Shown here: piece after piece, positions 1-8,923 of the stretch | How the letters are laid out: each line of letters starts with the position of its first letter | Numbering within the stretch: the stretch's first letter is position 1 | DNA from: Stappia albiluteola | GTDB taxonomy: Bacteria; Pseudomonadota; Alphaproteobacteria; Rhizobiales; Stappiaceae | Assembly (NCBI RefSeq): GCF_014050225.1 | Contig: NZ_JACFXV010000062.1 | Span: 1 to 64,000, forward strand | Length of the DNA: 64,000 bases | Reading direction: 5' to 3' | Position numbers and translations under genes: made by a program | The notes under the pieces: model-generated | Database searches by the model: none | Seen by the model: the letters and a program-made list of their open reading frames with translations, nothing else | Told to the model about the DNA's origin: nothing

Positions 1-60
1 GCAAGGCGCGGCAGCGCTGCACCCAACTCAATTCGCAAGAGCGGCAAAGCCGCGCCTTGC
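1..60. repeat. 12-bp perfect inverted repeat at window edge
   Basis: Bases 1-12 (GCAAGGCGCGGC) are the exact reverse complement of bases 49-60, with a 36-nt spacer. It lies about 125 nt downstream of the stop of the minus-strand TRAP permease gene. It could be a transcript-end structure or the edge of a palindromic element that continues outside the window. There is no T-tract, so an intrinsic terminator is not supported. I see no gene between 61 and 186. Confidence 0.4.
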
Positions 61-186
61 CGCTTCCCAGGCCAAACCGCCGGCGCACACGAGCGTGCGG
101 CGATGTTCCTGCTCGCCCCGCGCGCCACGCTCCATCGTCACCCCGGCCCGCAATACGCGGACTTGGCCGCATATGGCGGTAATCCT

Positions 187-1554
187 CTACATGATCGCCG
201 GCAGGATCGTGATGATCGCCGGGAATGCGACCAGCAGGGCGATCGTCAGGACGTCTGCGACGAAGAACGGCGCGCAGCCGCGGAAGACTTCCTGCACGGG
301 AATGTCCGGGCGCACGCCCGACACCACGAAACAGTTCAGGCCTATGGGCGGCGTTATCAGACAGAGCTCCGCCATCTTCACCACCAGGATGCCGAACCAG
401 ATCGCGCAAAGTTCGCCCGACATGCCGAAGGCGCTGTCGGCCGCGCTCACCGTTTCGCCGCCATTGAGCGCCATCACCGCCGGATAGACGACCGGAAGCG
501 TCAGCACCAGCATGCCGATTGCGTCCATGAACATGCCGAGCACGGCATAGGCGCACAGGATGATGACAAGCGTCAGCCACGGACTGAAATGCAGCGACAC
601 GATGAAATCGCGGAAGGCGTCCGGAAGGCCGGCGAAACCCAGGAACCGCACATAGACGAGCACGCCCCAGATCAGGGTGAAGATCATCACCGTCAGCTTC
701 GCGGTTTCGTGCAGCGCCTGACCGAGCTGTTTGGTTCGCATGCCGTTGATGAAGGCGGCGATGAGCACCACGAAGGCGCCGAGCGCGCCGGCTTCCGTCG
801 GAGTGGCGATGCCGAAATAAAGCGAGCCGAAGATGATGGCGACGACGGCGAGGATCGGCAGCGTTCCCGGCACGGACTGGATGCGCTGGCTCCAGGTGAA
901 GCCCCGCACCGGCGGCGCGTCGCCGCGGAAGGCGGAGATCCCGACAATGATCAGGATGTAGATCAGCGCCGAGAAGAGGCCGGGCAGGAAGCCGGCGATC
1001 AGCAGTTTAGCCACCGACTGTTCGACGAGGATCGCATAGATGACGAGGATCGCCGACGGCGGAATGAGCGAGGCAAGCGTGCCGCCGGCCGCGACCACGG
1101 CAGCCGACAGGCGCTTGGAATAGCCGACGTCCAGCATTTCCGGAATTGCGACGCGGGCGAAGACGGCCGCTGTCGCGACGCTGGCGCCGGAGACGGCGGC
1201 GAAGCCCGCGGTGGCGAAGACGGTGCCGACCGCCATGCCGCCGGGCAGCCAGCCGAGCCAGCGCTTGGCGGCCTCGAAGAGCTGCCGGGTAAAGCCGGCG
1301 TAAAAGGCGAGAAAGCCGATCAGGATGAAGGTCGGCAGCACGGACAGCGAATAGGTGACAGACTTGGAATGGGGGATCGTGCCCGCCATTTTCAGCGCCG
1401 CCACGAACCCTTTCTCGAAGCCGAGCCGCATGGAGAAGATGGCGATGAGCCCGAGCGTGCCGACGAGGGCGGCGGCGAAGGCGACGCGCATGCCGATGAC
1501 CACGAGCACCAGCAGCAGGCCTGTCATCAGCAGGCCGATTTCAAATGGCGTCAT
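187..1554 (-). CDS. TRAP transporter large permease (DctM family)
   Basis: 455-residue, highly hydrophobic protein with about a dozen membrane segments throughout, starting MTPFEIGLLMTGLLLV, typical of the DctM/SiaM subunit that forms the ion-coupled translocation channel of TRAP carboxylate transporters in the inner membrane. Conserved patches such as GASVATAAVFARVAIPEM (near residue 125) and GMFMDAIGMLVLTLPVVYP (near 340) match the family. The length is slightly above the usual 425-430. The ATG at 1554 overlaps the last base of the small-permease gene, so the two are translationally coupled. The substrate cannot be read from this subunit; a carboxylate is inferred from the family. Confidence 0.95.
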   Translation of the reverse strand: MTPFEIGLLMTGLLLVLVVIGMRVAFAAALVGTLGLIAIFSMRLGFEKGFVAALKMAGTIPHSKSVTYSLSVLPTFILIGFLAFYAGFTRQLFEAAKRWLGWLPGGMAVGTVFATAGFAAVSGASVATAAVFARVAIPEMLDVGYSKRLSAAVVAAGGTLASLIPPSAILVIYAILVEQSVAKLLIAGFLPGLFSALIYILIIVGISAFRGDAPPVRGFTWSQRIQSVPGTLPILAVVAIIFGSLYFGIATPTEAGALGAFVVLIAAFINGMRTKQLGQALHETAKLTVMIFTLIWGVLVYVRFLGFAGLPDAFRDFIVSLHFSPWLTLVIILCAYAVLGMFMDAIGMLVLTLPVVYPAVMALNGGETVSAADSAFGMSGELCAIWFGILVVKMAELCLITPPIGLNCFVVSGVRPDIPVQEVFRGCAPFFVADVLTIALLVAFPAIITILPAIM

Positions 1555-2189
1555 TATGCGCGCCCTCCCTCGTTGGCGCCGTCTTCGCCGAATGCTTCCT
1601 CGATTTCATGCTGAGCGGCCGTCGTCACGTCCTCGATGACGGGAACCGCGATCGGCTCCGCGTCGGGATGCAGGACGAGGCGCAGGTAGCCGTAGATCTG
1701 CATGGAGAGCCGCAGCCAAAGGAGCGAGAGCGCCACGGGCACCAACAGCTTCGATGGCCATGTCGGCAGGCCGACGTCGATGGTGCTGTCGCCGATCTGG
1801 TACGAGCGTTCGAAATGGAACCACGAGCCGTAGATCAATGCCGCAACCACCAGCCAGATCAGCACGACGCCGACGAGTTCCGCGATCCAGAGCGCGCGGC
1901 CCTTGAAGCGGCCGAGCACGATCTCCATGCGGATATGGCCGCCGACGCGCTGGCAATAGGCGATGCCGCCGAAGGCGAAGGCCGCCATGGCCTGCTCGGT
2001 CAGGTCGATGAAGCCGGGAACGGGCGAGTTGAAGAAGGTGCGGCCGATGATCTGCACGACGGCGAGCAGCATGAGCGCGAGGATGCTGGCAGCGGCGATG
2101 AGATTGAACAGATTCTCGATCCTGCCGAGGGCGCCGTCGAACCGGATATAGGTTTCCGGCCGGCCGCTTGGGGCGGTCTGCGATGTCAT
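1554..2189 (-). CDS. TRAP transporter small permease (DctQ family)
   Basis: 211 residues beginning MTSQTAPSGRPETY, with four predicted membrane segments (for example NLIAAASILALMLLAVVQII and LVGVVLIWLVVAALIYG) and the family signature for a TRAP membrane subunit around the first two helices (QIIGRTFFNSPVPGFIDLTEQ). DctQ pairs with DctM in the inner membrane. An in-frame upstream start at 2246 exists but would add an Arg-rich leader without homology character, so I prefer 2189. It sits between the binding-protein gene and the large permease gene, the classic DctPQM order. Confidence 0.92.
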   Translation of the reverse strand: MTSQTAPSGRPETYIRFDGALGRIENLFNLIAAASILALMLLAVVQIIGRTFFNSPVPGFIDLTEQAMAAFAFGGIAYCQRVGGHIRMEIVLGRFKGRALWIAELVGVVLIWLVVAALIYGSWFHFERSYQIGDSTIDVGLPTWPSKLLVPVALSLLWLRLSMQIYGYLRLVLHPDAEPIAVPVIEDVTTAAQHEIEEAFGEDGANEGGRA

Positions 2190-2312
2190 GGCGGGTTTCC
2201 GTGCGGACAGTGGATGCGCCCGGTGCGCGCGCCGGCGGCCGGGCAAGAAATCCTGCGCTCCGTCCCGTGGGATCGCGGGACGGAGCGCGAGGTTTTCCGA
2301 TCGATGTCAGTC

Positions 2313-3329
2313 TCAGTTGAGCTTCGACTGGACCAGGTCAAGAAGTTCCTGGCCGGGAATGCCCTTGGCATTCATTTCTTCGACCCAGGCCTGCCAGAGC
2401 GGCTCACCGGCCTTATGCTTGAACGCGGTCAGCTCGTCCTTGTCGAAGGTCACCTGCTCGATCTTCATTTCGTCGAGCGTCTTGTACCACTGGTCGTAGA
2501 CCTTGTCGTATTCGGCAAGGTAGTGGTCGAGCGATTCCTTGACGGAGGAATCAAGCGCCTGCTTGTAGTCGTCCGGCAGGGCGTTGTAGGCGTCGATATT
2601 GATCACCACCGGGCAATTGACGGTGCCCGGATTGAGGTTGGTCGTCCACCAGTTCGAGGCTTCGTAGGTCTTGAACGACAGGTGGGCATGCGGCGCGAAG
2701 GACGCGGAGCGCACGGTGCCGGAATCGATCGCCTGGAAGGTTTCGGCCGCGGTCACGGTCGTCGGCACGGCGCCGATGGTCTCCATGGCCTTGCCGATAC
2801 CGCCGAGCGCGCGCACGCGCATGCCGGAGAAGTCCTCGACCTTCTTGGGCGCGTCGCCCTTGCCGACGAAGTTGTACTGCGGCATCGGCGAGGACATCAG
2901 CAGCTTGGCGTTCCAGCGGGCCAGGTCCTTCTGCACCGCCGGGTGATGGTAGAGCGCCTCGTCGACCTCGATCTGCGTCTTAAGGTCGGGCACGCCGAGG
3001 AAGGGAAGCTCCAGAACCGTAAGCGTCGGGTTCTTGTCCTCGTGATAGGAAGCGCAGATCTGCGCCATCTCGAAGGCGCCGATGGAGATGCCGTCAAGGT
3101 TCTCGCGCGACTTGGACAGCGCCTCGCCATAGGCGATGTTGAGCTTGAACTTTCCGTCGGTCTTCTGCGCCAGCAGTTCGTTCAGCTTTTCCAGATGCTC
3201 GGTAAAGGCGCGCCGCTTGCCCCAGACGGAAACGTTCCAGGTCACGTCCTGGGCGAATGCCTCGGCTGTAAAGGCGAAGCCGAGCGCGAGCGCGGTGGCC
3301 GCCGTCAGCAAGGTACGAGTGCGTTTCAT
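2313..3329 (-). CDS. TRAP transporter substrate-binding protein (DctP family)
   Basis: 338-residue periplasmic binding protein. A clear Sec signal runs from MKRTRTLLTAATALALGFAF to a cleavage site after AEAFA. The conserved DctP segment containing MRVRALGGIGKAMETIGAVP carries the Arg that usually pairs with the ligand carboxylate, and the later FQAIDSGTVRSASF region is also typical. The start at 3329 is preceded by a strong GGAGGAAGGGA ribosome site; an upstream in-frame start at 3356 would spoil the signal peptide. It is the first gene of the minus-strand PQM operon. The sequence suggests a carboxylate ligand but not which one. Confidence 0.94.
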   Translation of the reverse strand: MKRTRTLLTAATALALGFAFTAEAFAQDVTWNVSVWGKRRAFTEHLEKLNELLAQKTDGKFKLNIAYGEALSKSRENLDGISIGAFEMAQICASYHEDKNPTLTVLELPFLGVPDLKTQIEVDEALYHHPAVQKDLARWNAKLLMSSPMPQYNFVGKGDAPKKVEDFSGMRVRALGGIGKAMETIGAVPTTVTAAETFQAIDSGTVRSASFAPHAHLSFKTYEASNWWTTNLNPGTVNCPVVINIDAYNALPDDYKQALDSSVKESLDHYLAEYDKVYDQWYKTLDEMKIEQVTFDKDELTAFKHKAGEPLWQAWVEEMNAKGIPGQELLDLVQSKLN

Positions 3330-3673
3330 TCCCTTCCTCCCAAAGATATTAGCCAAACTTGTTGGCAGTCTTATCGTTACGGGTCGCTTGTTGAAGCCCG
3401 TTCTGCCGACGTCGCGCGACCGCAGGGCACGCTCGCCGGCAGAAGAAAGCGCAGCCTACGTTTTTACCCATACCCAACTCAACCCTGTTAAGCCGATGAC
3501 GTCGCGGCCTTCCTCAGCAAATTTACTTCACCGATGCGTGGGACGGGGAAACCAGGGTTTAAATTCAATCGGGAGGGCGTTTGGCCCCTTAGCCCTCGGG
3601 TGCAATGGACAGGCGCAACCTTCCGATCTAACGCTACCAACCGGAGCGTTTTTCGATTTCACGAGGCAGGCCT
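3330..3673. other. divergent intergenic region, TRAP operon / acyl-CoA dehydrogenase
   Basis: 344 bases separate the divergent starts. It must hold promoters for both directions, but I see no convincing -35/-10 pair, operator palindrome or coding sequence. A GAGGCAGG ribosome site lies just before 3674. Confidence 0.4.
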
Positions 3674-4828
3674 ATGGAATTCTCGCTGACAGAAGAAGAA
3701 ACCCTGATCCGCGAGACGGCGCGCAAGCTGGCGGCGGACCGCATCGCCCCGCTGGCACAGCGCCTCGACGAAGGGGAGGGGCGGCCGGAATTCCTCGCCA
3801 ATCTCAGGCTTCTGGCCGAAAACGGCTTCATGGCGCTCAATGTCGGCGCCGACTACGGCGGCACGGAAGCGGGCACCGTCGCCTTCGCCCTTTCGGTGGA
3901 AGAGATCGGACGCGCCTGCGCTTCCACCGGCGTGACGGTCTCGGTCACCAACATGGTGTGCGAGGTGATCCAGGCGGTGGGATCGAAGGAGCAGCGCGAG
4001 GCCTATCTGCCGAAACTCGCCGACGGCACCTATCCGGCCGGCGGCTTCTGCCTGACGGAAGCGGGGGCGGGCTCCGATCCGTCTTCCATGCGCACGCGGG
4101 CGGAGCGCGACGGCAACCATTATGTGCTGAACGGCTCGAAGCTCTACATCACCTCGGCCGAATATGCCGGTGTCTTCGTCGTCTGGGCGGTGACCGACCC
4201 GGACGCGCCGAAGGGCAAGGGCATTTCCTGCTTCCTGGTGGAACGGGAGACGGAAGGCCTCATCGTCGGCAAGGCCGAGAAGAAGATGGGCCAGCACGGC
4301 TCGGTCACCAACGAGGTGCACTTCGAGAATTGCCGGGTGCCGGCGACTGCGATGATGGGCGCGGAGAATGACGGCTTCCGCATTGCCGTGGGCGAGCTTG
4401 CGGGCGGGCGCATCGGCATCGCGTCGCTGGCGCTCGGCATCTCGCGGGCCGCGATGGACGCGGCCAAGGCCTATGTCAAGGAACGCAAGCAGTTCGGCAA
4501 GGCGATCGCCGACATGCAGGGTATCCAGTGGATGATCGCCGACCGTGAAACGGAGCTTGAGGCCGCGCGCCTTCTGATCCTGCAGGCGGCCTACCTGAAG
4601 GACCAGGGCCGGCCCTTCGCCCGCGAAGCCTCGATGGCAAAGCTCTTTGCCTCGGAAGCCGCGCAGCGTGCCACCTATACCGCGCTGCAGCTGCACGGCG
4701 GGGCGGGCTTTCTGCAGGACCTGCCGCTGGAGCGGTACGCGCGCGATGCCCGTATCACGACGATCTACGAGGGTACGTCGGAGGTACAGCGCCTGATCAT
4801 CGCCCGCGAGGTGATGAAGGCAATCTAG
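3674..4828 (+). CDS. acyl-CoA dehydrogenase
   Basis: 384-residue flavoenzyme of the acyl-CoA dehydrogenase family, catalysing FAD-dependent alpha,beta-dehydrogenation of an acyl-CoA with electrons passed to ETF. Family length is normal. Visible motifs are the FAD/substrate patch FCLTEAGAGSDPSS (residues 125-138), the arginine-containing RKQFGKAIADMQGIQ (271-285), QLHGGAGFLQDLPLERYARDARI (339-361) and IYEGTSEVQ (364-372) with E366 as the probable catalytic base. It stands alone on the plus strand with a GAGGCAGG ribosome site. Short/branched-chain substrates are plausible but not resolvable. Its stop overlaps that of the converging downstream gene by four bases. Confidence 0.95.
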   Translation: MEFSLTEEETLIRETARKLAADRIAPLAQRLDEGEGRPEFLANLRLLAENGFMALNVGADYGGTEAGTVAFALSVEEIGRACASTGVTVSVTNMVCEVIQAVGSKEQREAYLPKLADGTYPAGGFCLTEAGAGSDPSSMRTRAERDGNHYVLNGSKLYITSAEYAGVFVVWAVTDPDAPKGKGISCFLVERETEGLIVGKAEKKMGQHGSVTNEVHFENCRVPATAMMGAENDGFRIAVGELAGGRIGIASLALGISRAAMDAAKAYVKERKQFGKAIADMQGIQWMIADRETELEAARLLILQAAYLKDQGRPFAREASMAKLFASEAAQRATYTALQLHGGAGFLQDLPLERYARDARITTIYEGTSEVQRLIIAREVMKAI

Positions 4829-5448
4829 ACATTGCGTGCGCTCTCGTGCCAGGCGGGACGATAGCCGGCGGCAAGGACCGCCAGGATGGTGGGCGGCGTC
4901 AGCACATCCGCGATGCCCGATACGGGACGCGGAACGGGTTGGCCGTAGCCCTCGAAGCTCCAGGGCAACAGGGTCTCGCCCTTGATCGCGAATATATGGC
5001 CGTCGCGCAGAATCATGGCGCCGTCCGGCAGGGTGGAGATCTCAAGTCGATGCAGACGCTTGACCTTGCCGTCGAGGCGTTCGGCATGGAGGCAGCGGTC
5101 CATCTGCGGAGCGGAAGGCGGCGCATCGTGACCGCCGGCCGCGGCCCATGCGCCGACAAAGGCTTTCGCATCCTCGCGCCGGCATTCGAAACAGGGGCGG
5201 TGGCCTGCGGCAAGCGCTGTCACCTCGTCGAGGAAGAACAGCTCCGTATAGCCGGGACCCATCACCTCCCGTTGCCGTCCCTTGAAGGAGAGGCGGCAGC
5301 AGATCCATTGCCGGCTGGCAAATGCGCGCGTCCCGAGCAGCTTCGTTTCCGGGTCATGCAGCCGGCCGCCGCGATTGCCCATGAAGGCGCCGCGCTCCGG
5401 GCGGGCATGAATGGATCCGTCGGGGGCAACGCGGTTTTGCAGGGGCAT
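4825..5448 (-). CDS. conserved hypothetical protein with HRPCFECRR motif
   Basis: 207 residues; I do not recognise a characterised family. It has no signal peptide or membrane segment. The most distinctive element is [15 protein letters not shown] near residue 95, a His-Pro-Cys-x2-Cys arrangement that could bind a metal or resemble an Ada-type N-terminal patch, but this is only a similarity by eye. I chose ATG 5448 because a GGAA ribosome-like site lies seven bases upstream; an in-frame ATG at 5460 would add four residues. It converges on the acyl-CoA dehydrogenase gene and is divergent from purD, with only 80 bases between starts. Confidence 0.7.
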   Translation of the reverse strand: MPLQNRVAPDGSIHARPERGAFMGNRGGRLHDPETKLLGTRAFASRQWICCRLSFKGRQREVMGPGYTELFFLDEVTALAAGHRPCFECRREDAKAFVGAWAAAGGHDAPPSAPQMDRCLHAERLDGKVKRLHRLEISTLPDGAMILRDGHIFAIKGETLLPWSFEGYGQPVPRPVSGIADVLTPPTILAVLAAGYRPAWHESARNV

Positions 5449-5528
5449 CGCAATTTCCAAACGTAGCGTTAGATGGTAGAGCGCGGCTATTCCATTGGAC
5501 AGGTCGCGATTTTACAGGGGTGCGGGCG

Positions 5529-6809
5529 ATGAACATTCTGCTGATCGGATCGGGCGGCCGCGAGCACGCCCTTGCCTGGGCAATAGCCAATTCTCCTCTG
5601 ACGACAAGGCTTTATGCTGCGCCCGGCAATGCCGGTATCGCCGGCGAGGCGGAACTGGTCGCCCTTGATACCACGGACCACGATGCGGTGATTTCATTTT
5701 GCCGAGATAAGGAGATCGGCTTTGTCGTCGTTGGCCCCGAAGCCCCCCTCGTCGCCGGCCTCGTGGACGACCTGACGGCTGCCGGCATCAAGGCCTTCGG
5801 GCCGTCGAAGCAGGCAGCGCGCCTTGAAGGCTCGAAGGGTTTCACCAAGGACCTCTGCGCCAGGGCGCATATCCCGACCGCCGCCTATCGCCGCTTCACC
5901 GATGCGTCGTCGGCCCGCGCCTATGTCGAGGTCAAGGGCGCGCCGATCGTCATCAAGGCGGACGGGCTCGCGGCGGGCAAGGGCGTGACGGTCGCCATGA
6001 CAAAGGAAGAGGCCTTTGCCGCCATCGACGCCTGTTTCAGCGGTGAATTCGGCGAGGCGGGCGCCGAACTGGTGGTCGAGGAATTTCTGACCGGCGAGGA
6101 AGCGAGCTTCTTCGTGCTGTGCGACGGCACACACGCGCTGCCGCTGGCCACGGCGCAGGACCACAAGCGCGTGCTCGACGGCGACAAGGGGCCGAATACC
6201 GGCGGGATGGGCGCCTATTCGCCGGCTCCGGTAATGAGCGACGACCTGATCGAGCGCACGATGCGCGAGATCATCATGCCGACGGTCAAGACGATGGCGG
6301 CGGAGGGAACGCCCTTCAAGGGCGTGCTCTACGCGGGACTGATGATCACCGGGGACGGGCCGAAGCTCATCGAATACAATACCCGCTTCGGCGACCCGGA
6401 AACCCAGGTGCTGATGATGCGGCTGAAGGACGACATCGTCCTGCTGATGCTGGCATCGGTCGACGGCACGCTCGACAAGATGAGCGCGCGCTGGCGCGAC
6501 GAGGTGGCGCTGACCGTCGTCATGGCCGCGAGGGGCTATCCCGGCGACTATGCCAAGGGGACGGAAATTCGTGGGCTTGAAGCCGCCGCGGAGGACCCGA
6601 TGGTGGAGATCTTCCATGCCGGTACCAAACAGGACGGCGACCGGCTGCTTGCCAATGGCGGGCGGGTGTTGAACGTGACGGCGCTGGGCAGCACCGTGGC
6701 CGAAGCGCAGGACCGGGCCTATGCGGCGATTGCCAGGATCGACTGGCCGGAAGGCTTCTGCCGTGCGGATATCGGCTGGCGTGCCGTGGAGCGCGAAAAA
6801 GCCTCCTGA
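5529..6809 (+). CDS. purD: phosphoribosylamine-glycine ligase (GARS)
   Basis: 426-residue ATP-grasp ligase that makes glycinamide ribonucleotide from phosphoribosylamine, glycine and ATP, step two of de novo purine synthesis in the cytosol. The N-terminal [19 protein letters not shown] is the hallmark GARS start; the central [13 protein letters not shown] and [12 protein letters not shown], and later [14 protein letters not shown], are canonical ATP-grasp motifs. I use ATG 5529, not the GTG at 5520, because the family starts at MNILL. Monocistronic in appearance, divergent from a hypothetical gene. Confidence 0.98.
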   Translation: MNILLIGSGGREHALAWAIANSPLTTRLYAAPGNAGIAGEAELVALDTTDHDAVISFCRDKEIGFVVVGPEAPLVAGLVDDLTAAGIKAFGPSKQAARLEGSKGFTKDLCARAHIPTAAYRRFTDASSARAYVEVKGAPIVIKADGLAAGKGVTVAMTKEEAFAAIDACFSGEFGEAGAELVVEEFLTGEEASFFVLCDGTHALPLATAQDHKRVLDGDKGPNTGGMGAYSPAPVMSDDLIERTMREIIMPTVKTMAAEGTPFKGVLYAGLMITGDGPKLIEYNTRFGDPETQVLMMRLKDDIVLLMLASVDGTLDKMSARWRDEVALTVVMAARGYPGDYAKGTEIRGLEAAAEDPMVEIFHAGTKQDGDRLLANGGRVLNVTALGSTVAEAQDRAYAAIARIDWPEGFCRADIGWRAVEREKAS

Positions 6810-6869
6810 AGCCTTGCCCGGTCCACGCCCTTCGTTCCATGCTCCCGGCAACAACGGGAGGAGACGAAC

Positions 6870-7802
6870 TTGAGCACGGAAAACGGATTGCAGACCGATC
6901 TGCCGGAGCTTTTTCCAGGGTTCCGGGCCGGGCTTGTCGAGGGCGAAGGCGCGGAGATCTTCTGCCGCATCGGGGGCAGCGGTCCGCCGGTGCTGCTTCT
7001 GCACGGCTATCCGCAATCGCATGCCATGTGGCATCCGATCGCGGCGCGGCTTGCCGCAGAGTTCACGGTCGTGGCGGCCGATCTGCGCGGCTACGGTGCG
7101 TCATCCGCTCCGCGGGGCGACGACGGGCACGTTCTCTATTCCAAGCGCGCGATGGGCGCGGACATGGTCAGGATGATGGAACGCCTCGGGTTCCAGCGCT
7201 TTGCCGTGGTCGGCCACGACCGGGGCGGTCGGGTCGCCTACCGGATGGGCTTCGACCATCCGGATCGACTGACGCGGGTCGCCGTGCTCGATATCCTGCC
7301 GACCTATGCCTATTGGGCGCGGATGGACTGGCGCTACGGCATGCGCATGTATCACTGGATGTTCCTCGCCCAGCCGAAGCCAATGCCCGAGCGCCTGATT
7401 GCCGGCGACAGCATTGCCTATCTGGAACACACACTGGCAAGCTGGACGAAGGCCAAGGACCTCTCCGCCTTCGATCCGCGCGCGCTGGAGCATTACCGTG
7501 CCTTCTATCGCCAGGAAGCGAGAATCCATGCCGTCTGCGAGGATTATCGGGCCGGCGCCACGGTCGACATGGCGCAGGATACGGCCGATCGTGAGGCCGG
7601 CCGGAAGATCAAGGTGCCGCTCCTCTCGATCTACGGGGAGGCAGGTTTTGGCGGCGGCGAGCGTTCGCCGGCTGAAGTCTGGGGCGAATGGGCGCAAGAG
7701 GTCGAGGCTGTCGGCGTCGACGCGGGCCATTTCCTCATCGAGGAAGCCCCTCAGGCAACCTATGCGGCGCTGCGTCCGTTCCTCGCGAAAGATATCCAAT
7801 GA
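6870..7802 (+). CDS. alpha/beta hydrolase, fluoroacetate (haloacetate) dehalogenase-like
   Basis: 310-residue alpha/beta hydrolase. Every residue described for Rhodopseudomonas fluoroacetate dehalogenase has a counterpart at a constant +7 offset: nucleophile D117 and carboxylate-binding R118/R121 in GHDRGGR, halide-pocket H162/W163 in YHWMFLAQP, Y226 in CEDYRAG, and the catalytic H287 in AGHFL. HGYPQSHAMW (45-54) gives the oxyanion region. Defluorination or dehalogenation of haloacetates is therefore a reasonable inference, although natural substrates are unknown. The start is TTG 6870 behind a strong GGGAGGAG site. Its stop overlaps the next gene's ATG (ATGA), so the two are coupled. Confidence 0.9.
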   Translation: MSTENGLQTDLPELFPGFRAGLVEGEGAEIFCRIGGSGPPVLLLHGYPQSHAMWHPIAARLAAEFTVVAADLRGYGASSAPRGDDGHVLYSKRAMGADMVRMMERLGFQRFAVVGHDRGGRVAYRMGFDHPDRLTRVAVLDILPTYAYWARMDWRYGMRMYHWMFLAQPKPMPERLIAGDSIAYLEHTLASWTKAKDLSAFDPRALEHYRAFYRQEARIHAVCEDYRAGATVDMAQDTADREAGRKIKVPLLSIYGEAGFGGGERSPAEVWGEWAQEVEAVGVDAGHFLIEEAPQATYAALRPFLAKDIQ

Positions 7803-8884
7803 GTGGGACAATCGACAGGCAGGACGCTTTTTCCGGCACCAGGGAAGTGCCGCAAGCCCTTGCCTTCGACGCCGAAAGGCTGGCGGCTCATCTCGGTCGC
7901 CGGATCGACGGATTTGCCGGTCCGCTGCAGGTCCGCCAGTTCAAGGGCGGCCAGTCGAACCCGACCTATCTGCTGGACACGCCCGACAGGGCCTATGTGC
8001 TCAGGCGCAAGCCGCCGGGCACGCTCCTGCCTTCGGCGCACGCGATCGACCGGGAGTATCGGGTGATGTCGGCGCTTGGAAAGGCCGGCTTTCCGGTGCC
8101 GCGTACCTTTCTGCTCTGCGAGGACGAGGGTGTCATCGGCACGGCCTTCTACGTCATGGAAAAGGTCGAGGGCCGCATCTTCTGGGAGCCGTCGATCCCG
8201 ACCGTGGGCGGGCAGGAGCGGGGCGCAATCTATCGAGCGATGAACGCGACCATTTCACGGCTGCACGGTTTCGAACCTGAAGCGCTGGGGCTCTCCGATT
8301 TCGGCCGGGCGGAAGGCTATGTCGCGCGCCAGATTTCCCGCTGGGCCAAGCAGTATCGTGCGTCGGAAACCGAAGCGATCCCGGAGATGGACCGGTTGAT
8401 CGAGTGGCTGCCGGCTCAGGACGTTCCCGCCCATCCGCCGCGGATCGTGCATGGGGATTTCCGTCTCGACAACCTCATCGTCGCGCCAATAGGCCCGGAC
8501 GTGCTTGCCGTCCTCGACTGGGAGCTTTCGACGCTCGGCGATCCGGTTGCCGATTTCACCTATCACTGCATGCAATGGGTGATGCCGGCCATGCCGGACG
8601 GTTCCGGCATCGGCTCTCTGGACGGCCTCGACCTCGACGCGCTGGGTATTCCGGGGCTTGCCGACTATATCGCGCTCTATGAAGCAGCGACCGGCTTCGA
8701 GGTCGCGGAACGGCTCGACTTCTATTTCGCCTATAATTTCTTCCGCATCGCTGCGATCCTGCAGGGGATCGCGGGCCGGGTCCGGGACGGAACTGCGGCC
8801 AATGCCAATGCGGCTGCGATGATCCGTCAGATCCGCCCGCTGGCGGAGACGGCCTGGACATTCGCCAGGCAGGCGGGGGCGTGA
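7799..8884 (+). CDS. phosphotransferase family protein, ACAD10/11-type kinase domain
   Basis: 361-residue APH-fold (PF01636-type) kinase. It shows FKGGQSNPTYLL (48-59), YVLRRKPPGTLLPSAHAIDREYRV (66-89), the Brenner motif HGDFRLDN (218-225; D220 catalytic, N225) and VLDWELSTLGDP (238-249; D240 metal ligand). This pattern is that of the kinase domain of ACAD10/ACAD11 and the bacterial LvaA kinase, which phosphorylate 4-hydroxyacyl-CoAs, more than of antibiotic kinases. ATG 7799 overlaps the upstream hydrolase stop. An acyl-CoA dehydrogenase lies 3 kb upstream, but purD intervenes, so a shared pathway is only suggested. Confidence 0.88.
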   Translation: MSGTIDRQDAFSGTREVPQALAFDAERLAAHLGRRIDGFAGPLQVRQFKGGQSNPTYLLDTPDRAYVLRRKPPGTLLPSAHAIDREYRVMSALGKAGFPVPRTFLLCEDEGVIGTAFYVMEKVEGRIFWEPSIPTVGGQERGAIYRAMNATISRLHGFEPEALGLSDFGRAEGYVARQISRWAKQYRASETEAIPEMDRLIEWLPAQDVPAHPPRIVHGDFRLDNLIVAPIGPDVLAVLDWELSTLGDPVADFTYHCMQWVMPAMPDGSGIGSLDGLDLDALGIPGLADYIALYEAATGFEVAERLDFYFAYNFFRIAAILQGIAGRVRDGTAANANAAAMIRQIRPLAETAWTFARQAGA

Positions 8885-8923
8885 GGCCGCGACGTGGCGT
8901 TGCGGTGGAAAATTCGGGAAAGG

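Noticed and set aside
103-1614. Long plus-strand reading frame (503 codons) opposite the TRAP permease
   Set aside because: Arg/Asp/His-rich, without a family match, directly antisense to a well-supported DctM gene. Typical shadow frame in GC-rich DNA.
1545-3491. 648-codon plus-strand reading frame opposite dctQ and dctP
   Set aside because: It covers two good genes on the other strand and has no domain character.
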